This document shows, in pieces, positions 59,601 to 64,000 of a DNA stretch of 64,000 nucleotides; position 1 is the first letter of the stretch; each line of letters opens with the position of its first letter. The notes under the pieces are model-generated. The model made no database searches. It had not been told where the DNA came from and saw only the letters and a list, made by a program, of their open reading frames with translations. This DNA comes from Halorientalis pallida (GTDB lineage: Archaea > Halobacteriota > Halobacteria > Halobacteriales > Haloarculaceae). The translations under genes were made by a program, and so were the position numbers. The DNA is taken from assembly GCF_004118325.1 (NCBI RefSeq), contig NZ_RDFA01000008.1:62001-126000 (forward strand). The letters are read 5' to 3'.

Positions 59601-60443
59601 TCAGGCAGCCGCGGCCACGTCGGACGCGTCGACCTCGAACAGCCGCGAGTTACAGTCCTGGCAGGTGACGGCGACCACGTCGATGGTTCGACAGCAGGAC
59701 TCGACGACCTCCTGGCCGAACCGGACCTGTCCGTCACAGGCTGGGCACTGCTCGACGAACAGTCGGAGGCCGGCAAGCAACTGTCCGCGGCCGGCCGGAT
59801 CGGTGTCGTCCCAGCCGTCGTGGTACTCTGGGAGGACCCGACCCGTAGCCACGTCGGCGAGGAAGGCAGCGCGGGATTCCCAGCGCCCGACGTTTTGCCC
59901 CTCGGCGTGGGCGACGAAGGCGGAGCCGTACTCCTCGAAGGCCAGGTCCTCGGCGTCGATGCCGACGATTGCGGCGAGGGCTTCGCGGTCGGCCTCCTCG
60001 TCGCGCTCGCGCTCGACCTGGTCGCGGAAGTCCGCGGCGAACGCCGGCGTCAACCCCAGATCGCCGTAGGACTTCTCCTCCAGTACGCCCGCGTCGACGA
60101 GCGTGGCCTCCACGTCGATCTCCTCGGGTTCGGCGGGGCCACTCGTCCGTGTCCTGGTCTCGGCCTTGTCGAACCAGGCCAACACCCGCTCCGGAAAGTA
60201 GCGTTTCGTCAGCGTCGGCGTCCCGGGGACCAGATACCCCCGCAGGTAGATAGCAGCGACCGAGAGCGTGAACACCATCCCGCCAGCGGTGGTGCCGACG
60301 ACCGACCCCGCGACAGTCGTGACGACGTACCCGACGGCGACGGCCAAGACGATCGCGATGACGGTGTTCACCACCGTACACGGCACACAGCGATTCTCCC
60401 CCGTGTATTCGGGTCGACGGACCCGACTCAGAACCGTTCCCAT
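59601..60443 (-). CDS. Membrane protein with C-terminal zinc-ribbon-like domain
   Basis: A 280-residue protein I cannot assign to a family. The N-terminus has YTGENRCVPCTVVN (two cysteines), then two hydrophobic helices (about 28-48 and 56-80). A soluble middle (about 95-225) contains VEATLVDAGVLEE and LAFEEYGSAFVAHA. The C-terminal part has EQCPACDGQVRF, ESCCRTID and VTCQDCNSRLF, enough cysteines for a zinc ribbon or cluster. ATG 60443 is chosen because a TATA-like element (about 60470-60480, minus strand) lies just before it. Unusually cysteine-rich for this genome. Confidence 0.72.
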   Translation of the reverse strand: MGTVLSRVRRPEYTGENRCVPCTVVNTVIAIVLAVAVGYVVTTVAGSVVGTTAGGMVFTLSVAAIYLRGYLVPGTPTLTKRYFPERVLAWFDKAETRTRTSGPAEPEEIDVEATLVDAGVLEEKSYGDLGLTPAFAADFRDQVERERDEEADREALAAIVGIDAEDLAFEEYGSAFVAHAEGQNVGRWESRAAFLADVATGRVLPEYHDGWDDTDPAGRGQLLAGLRLFVEQCPACDGQVRFGQEVVESCCRTIDVVAVTCQDCNSRLFEVDASDVAAAA

Positions 60444-60491
60444 GCCTCTCAGTAACGTCGGGCGAGTAGAAAATATTATCGACCCAACCAA

Positions 60492-60863
60492 TTACTCGCG
60501 ACGATCGCGGATTCGCTCGACGGCCGGCGCGAACCGGTCGTCGTCCGCGAGGGCGTCGAGGACGTTCTCCTCGGCGATGTCCAGCGCGTAGGCCGGGCGG
60601 CCCTTCCCCGTCGGTGACTCCTTGCGTTTCTCGCCCAGGAGGTCGGCGGATTCGAGCTCCGAGAGGGCGTTGATGACGCGCTGGCGCGTGACGCCACCGG
60701 GCACCATCTCGTCGAGCTCGTCGAATTCGTCGAGTAGATCTTCGCAGACGCCGGTCACGTCGAACGAGTGGACCGGCACGTCGTCACGGGCCCGTAGGTC
60801 GATCACCGAGAGTAACACGAACCGGTGGAACGGGTCGACGCCTTCGATATCGGCACCTGGCAT
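60492..60863 (-). CDS. Winged-helix DNA-binding protein, Cdc6-C-terminal-like
   Basis: A 123-residue, highly charged protein. DPFHRFVLLSVIDLRARDDVPV (about 9-30) and GGVTRQRVINALSELESADLLGEKRK (about 55-80) form a typical winged helix with a basic wing (ESPTGKGRPAYALDI). The arrangement resembles the C-terminal winged helix of archaeal Orc1/Cdc6. The protein lacks any ATPase domain and may be a transcription regulator. ATG 60863 is preferred over a TTG two codons upstream. Confidence 0.7.
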   Translation of the reverse strand: MPGADIEGVDPFHRFVLLSVIDLRARDDVPVHSFDVTGVCEDLLDEFDELDEMVPGGVTRQRVINALSELESADLLGEKRKESPTGKGRPAYALDIAEENVLDALADDDRFAPAVERIRDRRE

Positions 60864-60927
60864 GGGCAAGGCTACCCTCTATCGCCTAAAGAAAGTGTGG
60901 ACTTCTCGCAGCCAGCGGGAACGGCGG

Positions 60928-61764
60928 TCAGGGGCAGAGACCGATCTCCGGCCGCTCACAGACGGCTCGTGCCGAAGACGGTTCGTCCGGATCGTCGAGT
61001 CGCGAGACGAGTGCGGCGAAGGTGGGCGTGTCGAACCGCCCGATGACGGACGGCCCGAGGAGGGAGCTCGTGAAGGTCAGCGGGGCAGTGAGGCCGACTC
61101 GGCGGACGAGACCAACCGCGACGCGACAGCAGTCACAGGACACCGTGGAGGGTCCCGCCCCGCCGTCGGTGTCTCGGTCGGTCGTGAGTGCGCGCGCCAC
61201 GTCGAGGGCCGTCAGGTCGAGGTCCTGGCCCTCCGTGCGGTAGACGGTGGCGGCTTCGGGCCGATCGCGGTTGTTCCGGGTCGTGTACTCCAGGGTGGCC
61301 GTCGGCCGCCTGTCTCGGTTACGGTGCCGGCTGACGGTGAGGTGTGCCGTCTCGGCCTGCAACGTGTCCACGTCGAACGTCACGACGGTGCGGACGCGTT
61401 CACCGTCGGTGACCCGGGCGGCGGTCGTCGTCTCCGGAATGGGGCGGATGCGACTCCGGCGTTTGCGAGCCACGTCGAGCAGCCGGGCGTACTCGTCGGT
61501 CCGACGGGCTCGGACCGCGACGGTGTTGGCTGCGTCCCCCGCCAACCACTCGACGTCGATCTCGCGGTCCGGCTGCTGGGTCGCCGCGTCGGGAAACATC
61601 GCCGCGACCGCGCCCGGCGTGTCCGCGTCGAGGACGAGCCGGGACGCGACCCCCGATTCGTCGATCGTCTCCCACAATCCGCCGACCCGGTCGGCCTCGT
61701 CCCCGCGTCCGTCGTGACCGGACCGAGACCAGTCGTCTGTCGTATCGTCGTGATTACCGTCCAT
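60928..61764 (-). CDS. Conserved haloarchaeal protein, probable regulator
   Basis: A 278-residue soluble protein. The N-terminal 25 residues are acidic and disordered. VASRLVLDADTPGAVAAMFPDAA (about 40-62) and a long arginine-rich middle with RRSRIRPIPETTTAARVTDG follow. Near the end it has SCDCCRVAVG with three close cysteines. No enzyme motif is evident. It diverges from a FilR1-type regulator gene, and the 221-base region between them contains TATA-like boxes for both directions. Function unknown. Confidence 0.6.
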   Translation of the reverse strand: MDGNHDDTTDDWSRSGHDGRGDEADRVGGLWETIDESGVASRLVLDADTPGAVAAMFPDAATQQPDREIDVEWLAGDAANTVAVRARRTDEYARLLDVARKRRSRIRPIPETTTAARVTDGERVRTVVTFDVDTLQAETAHLTVSRHRNRDRRPTATLEYTTRNNRDRPEAATVYRTEGQDLDLTALDVARALTTDRDTDGGAGPSTVSCDCCRVAVGLVRRVGLTAPLTFTSSLLGPSVIGRFDTPTFAALVSRLDDPDEPSSARAVCERPEIGLCP

Positions 61765-61985
61765 CGTGACCACGGATGAAACAGTGTCTTACGTTGATAT
61801 TATGTTACTGTACGTCGAAACGTAACGGTCGATGAGGGGACCGCTCACTACCCGGCGACCGTCGGCAGGTGGTGAGGAAAACGTCTGACGCACGTCTGTC
61901 GGAGCGCCGACGGAGCGCTCGGTCGTCGAGCCGAGGAACGGTTGGCGTAGAAAAATTATTATCACGGCGGGAAATACGCCGGTAC
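61765..61985. promoter_or_regulatory. Divergent promoter region with TATA boxes in both directions
   Basis: On the minus strand CATAATATCA at about 61795-61804 lies about 30 bases before the start at 61764. On the plus strand AAAAATTATT at about 61950-61960 lies 25-35 bases before ATG 61986. An inverted repeat GTTAC (61804-61808) / GTAAC (61822-61826) sits beside the first. No further gene is visible here. Confidence 0.5.
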
Positions 61986-62768
61986 ATGTCACGACCGTCG
62001 CCGACCGAGGTCGCTTCGGTCCTCTCGAAGCGGGCGGATGTGCTGGACACCTTGCGGGAGCAACCGCGCTCTAAATCGGAGATCTGCGACGCCGTCGGTG
62101 TGTCCCGTTCGACCGTGGACCGAGCTATCGACGAACTGGGCGATTTCGACATCGTCGAGCGGTCGCCGCCCGACGGGTACCGGCAGACGGAACTGGGGTG
62201 TCTGCTGTGTACCGCCCGGAACTCGTTCTGGGAATCTATCGAGGGGGCGTACGAAGCTTCGGCCGTCGAGTCGCGGTTCCCGGGGGGCGACCGCGGCGAA
62301 GCCGTCGTGTTCGACGGTGCGGAGGTCGTCCGGCCGAGGCCGCACGAGCCCGACCGCCCGCTGCAGCATCTCCTCGACCTCGTCGAGACAGCCGACCGGT
62401 TCCGGGGATTCTCACCCGTCGTCCTCGGACACCTCGTCGACGCCTGTCACGAGCGGGTCGCGGACCACCGGCTCGACCTGGAACTCGTGGTCACGCAGGC
62501 GGTCCTGACATGTCTCCGGTCACGCTACCGCGAGAAACTCCCCCTCCTGCTCGCCGAGTCGGACGTCCGTCGATATACGGCCGGTGCGCCGTTCCCGTTC
62601 GGTCTGGGCATCTTCGACCACGGTGGGCAACAGACCGCCATCCTGATCCTCTGTAGCAGAAACGGGATCAGTGGCGTCGTCGAGAACGATTCCCGGGCCG
62701 CGGTCGGCTGGGCGGGTCAGCTGTTCGAGGAGACCGCGGACGCTGCGACGCGGGTCCTGCCCGACTGA
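61986..62768 (+). CDS. HTH transcription regulator, FilR1/DUF1724-like
   Basis: A 260-residue regulator. Residues about 8-75 are a winged helix (KRADVLDTLREQPRSKSEICDAVGVSRSTVDRAIDEL), and the rest is an effector-like domain. SRYREKLPLLLAESDVRRY and AGAPFPFGLGIFDHG (about 180-210), then VENDSRAAVGWAGQLFEE, match the pattern of the FilR1 middle-domain family common in haloarchaea and methanogens. ATG 61986 is chosen because it has a TATA-like box in the right place; an earlier frame opening adds unrelated residues. Confidence 0.82.
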   Translation: MSRPSPTEVASVLSKRADVLDTLREQPRSKSEICDAVGVSRSTVDRAIDELGDFDIVERSPPDGYRQTELGCLLCTARNSFWESIEGAYEASAVESRFPGGDRGEAVVFDGAEVVRPRPHEPDRPLQHLLDLVETADRFRGFSPVVLGHLVDACHERVADHRLDLELVVTQAVLTCLRSRYREKLPLLLAESDVRRYTAGAPFPFGLGIFDHGGQQTAILILCSRNGISGVVENDSRAAVGWAGQLFEETADAATRVLPD

Positions 62769-62817
62769 CCGGCACGCATCGCGAAGCTTTACCGCCGCGG
62801 GGGTCCGATGACCGGGC

Positions 62818-63672
62818 ATGACCGACGACGCGTGGTTCGCCGACCTCGATCCGGGGGACCGAGAGACAGCCGCGGGGCGGATACGGGGCGGGCGCGCCGA
62901 CGCATCCGCCGACTGGCCTGCGCTGGCCGTCGAGACCGGCTTCGTGGCCGACGAAGACGACTACTACGACCGACTCCGCGACGCGACGCTCGACGCTGCG
63001 CGAGCGGCCGTCGAGGAGGCCGAGGGGGCCGTCGATCAGCAACTCGTCCACGCCGTGCGGGCGATGGACGACTGCCGGCGACAGGCCAACGAACTCGCCG
63101 AGCGAGTGGCGGAGTGGGGGAGCAGTCGCTTCGAGAATGCGGGCACTGGCGTCGAGTACGCCCGCGAACTCACGGACCGCGATCCGACAGGGGCGGGGGA
63201 CAGACGGGCCGTCTCGCTGGCCCGCCGGGTCGTCGCACTCGACGAAGAAGCCGACGCCATCCGGGAGTACGTGGAGACGACGACGCCCGAGGTCGCGCCG
63301 AACCTCGCCGCGCTGGCCGGCCCCGTCCTCGCCGCTCGCCTGCTCTCGCTGGCGGGCGGGCTGGAGTCACTGGCCAAGAAACCCAGCGGAACGGTGCAGG
63401 TGCTGGGGGCCGAAGACGCCCTCTTCGCCCACCTCCGCGGGGACGCCCCGTCGCCCAAACACGGGATCATCTACACCCACGACGCGGTTCGAGGGACCCG
63501 GCCAGCGGACCGCGGCTCCGCGGCCCGTGCACTCGCGGGGAAGCTCTCCATCGCCGCGCGGATCGACCACTACAGCGGTGACCGGCGGCCCGAACTCGAA
63601 GCGGAACTGGACGAGCGTATCGCGACGATTCAGGCGCGGGCAGGCGGCGCGGGGGCGGGTGAGGATGCCTGA
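62818..63672 (+). CDS. nop5: Nop5/Nop56-like box C/D RNP protein
   Basis: A 284-residue Nop-domain protein that bridges L7Ae and fibrillarin in the archaeal box C/D methylation complex. A coiled-coil middle (about 60-165) leads to the Nop signature VAPNLAALAGPVLAARLLSLAGGLESLAKKPSGTVQVLGAEDALFAHLRGDAPSPKHGIIYTH (about 158-220). The N-terminal fibrillarin-binding part is short. The stop overlaps flpA by a few bases, as in nearly all archaea. The shared partner L7Ae is at 34239-34601. Confidence 0.96.
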   Translation: MTDDAWFADLDPGDRETAAGRIRGGRADASADWPALAVETGFVADEDDYYDRLRDATLDAARAAVEEAEGAVDQQLVHAVRAMDDCRRQANELAERVAEWGSSRFENAGTGVEYARELTDRDPTGAGDRRAVSLARRVVALDEEADAIREYVETTTPEVAPNLAALAGPVLAARLLSLAGGLESLAKKPSGTVQVLGAEDALFAHLRGDAPSPKHGIIYTHDAVRGTRPADRGSAARALAGKLSIAARIDHYSGDRRPELEAELDERIATIQARAGGAGAGEDA

Positions 63673-64000
63673 CCTGCCCGACGGGGTCGAGCGCCGGGAC
63701 GTCGGTAGCGAGACGGGCCTGGCGACACAGGGACCGCCGGCCTACGGCGAGCCGACCGACGGCGCGGGGTGGCGACACTGGAACCCGCGACGCTCCAAGC
63801 TCGGCGCGATGCTCGAAACCGGGATGGACACCGGTCTCGCGGGCGGTGAGACGGTCCTCTACCTGGGCGCGGCCGCGGGGACGACGGTGAGCCACGTCGC
63901 GGACTTCGCGGGGCCGACCTACGCCGTCGAGTTCGCGCCCCGGCCCGTGCGGGACCTGCTGGGCGTGGCCGAGGACCGGGACCGACTCTTCCCGTTACTG
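63665..64000 (+). CDS. flpA: Fibrillarin-like rRNA/tRNA 2'-O-methyltransferase, 5' part only
   Basis: The first 112 codons of fibrillarin, running off the window end in frame. It starts MPDLPDGVERRDVGSETG. The SAM-binding start LYLGAAAGTTVSHVADF and YAVEFAPRPVRDLL are already visible (about 60-98). ATG 63665 lies inside the nop5 end (8-base overlap), so both are co-translated. Fibrillarin is the catalytic subunit of the box C/D RNP. The C-terminal half is outside the window. Confidence 0.95.
   Translation, partial: MPDLPDGVERRDVGSETGLATQGPPAYGEPTDGAGWRHWNPRRSKLGAMLETGMDTGLAGGETVLYLGAAAGTTVSHVADFAGPTYAVEFAPRPVRDLLGVAEDRDRLFPLL

Overview
The window is chromosomal DNA of a halophilic archaeon (class Halobacteria). 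The evidence is the high G+C, the very acidic proteins (long Asp/Glu tails on S2, L24e and several membrane proteins), leaderless genes with TATA-like boxes 25-35 bases upstream, Tat-type lipoprotein signals, and archaeal gene strings: rpoD / tRNA-Leu / rpl18e-rpl13-rps9-rpoN-rpoK-eno-rps2, rpl7ae-rps28e-rpl24e-ndk, rpl21e-rpoF-DUF655-rsmA, nop5-flpA. A type III RuBisCO suggests a Haloarculaceae-like lineage, but that is inference. I see no insertion sequence, prophage, CRISPR array, rRNA or replication origin; coding density is high throughout.

Layout. 1-3.9 kb: the tail of rpoD, tRNA-Leu(CAG) and the L18e-to-S2 information-processing operon. 4.1-6.8 kb: two small membrane proteins, then mevalonate kinase and isopentenyl phosphate kinase. 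6.9-12.9 kb: a stretch of accessory genes (acidic-tailed membrane protein, cysteine-rich DUF11 lipoprotein, divergent acyl-CoA dehydrogenase and dienoyl-CoA-reductase-like SDR). 13.2-15.6 kb: RNase J and the prenyl diphosphate synthase IdsA, preceded by a hairpin-rich leader. 15.7-20.1 kb: a lipoprotein, a membrane protein, an MBL-fold hydrolase and GltX. 20.1-25.7 kb: ferredoxin plus EtfB, EtfA (with an unusual N-terminal repeat extension) and a fused FixC-FixX, then two small genes. 25.7-34.0 kb: histidine kinase, GNAT regulator, glutamate-cysteine ligase family protein, DUF456 protein, TmcA and nitronate monooxygenase. 34.1-35.8 kb: the L7Ae-S28e-L24e-Ndk operon with a folded leader that looks like an L7Ae autoregulatory site.

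36.6-39.8 kb holds a compact pentose-bisphosphate module: type III RuBisCO, a PfkB sugar kinase (candidate ribose-1-phosphate kinase) and ribose-1,5-bisphosphate isomerase. Together they could take nucleoside ribose to 3-phosphoglycerate. 39.8-45.3 kb is a probable cell-surface glycan/lipid cluster (AlkP-fold protein, polysaccharide deacetylase, flippase-like membrane protein, GT39-like glycosyltransferase). 45.3-47.5 kb encodes a methionine synthase split into two genes. 47.8 kb has a tiny secreted protein. 48.0-52.1 kb is the L21e-RpoF-DUF655-RsmA-MscS-HemK2 operon on the minus strand. 52.2-54.5 kb is a chemotaxis-type transducer. 54.7-59.5 kb carries EF-1beta, a small zinc protein, 3-hydroxyacyl-CoA dehydrogenase, and a thiolase paired with an HMG-CoA-synthase-like/DUF35 fusion that lacks the expected catalytic cysteine. 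59.6-62.8 kb holds conserved hypothetical and regulatory proteins. The window closes with nop5 and the start of fibrillarin (flpA).

The most interesting items are the RuBisCO / R15P-isomerase / sugar-kinase module, the kink-turn-like leader of rpl7ae, and the ferredoxin-linked EtfAB-FixCX operon with a duplicated helical motif fused to EtfA. All functional calls come from reading the sequence; no database search was possible.
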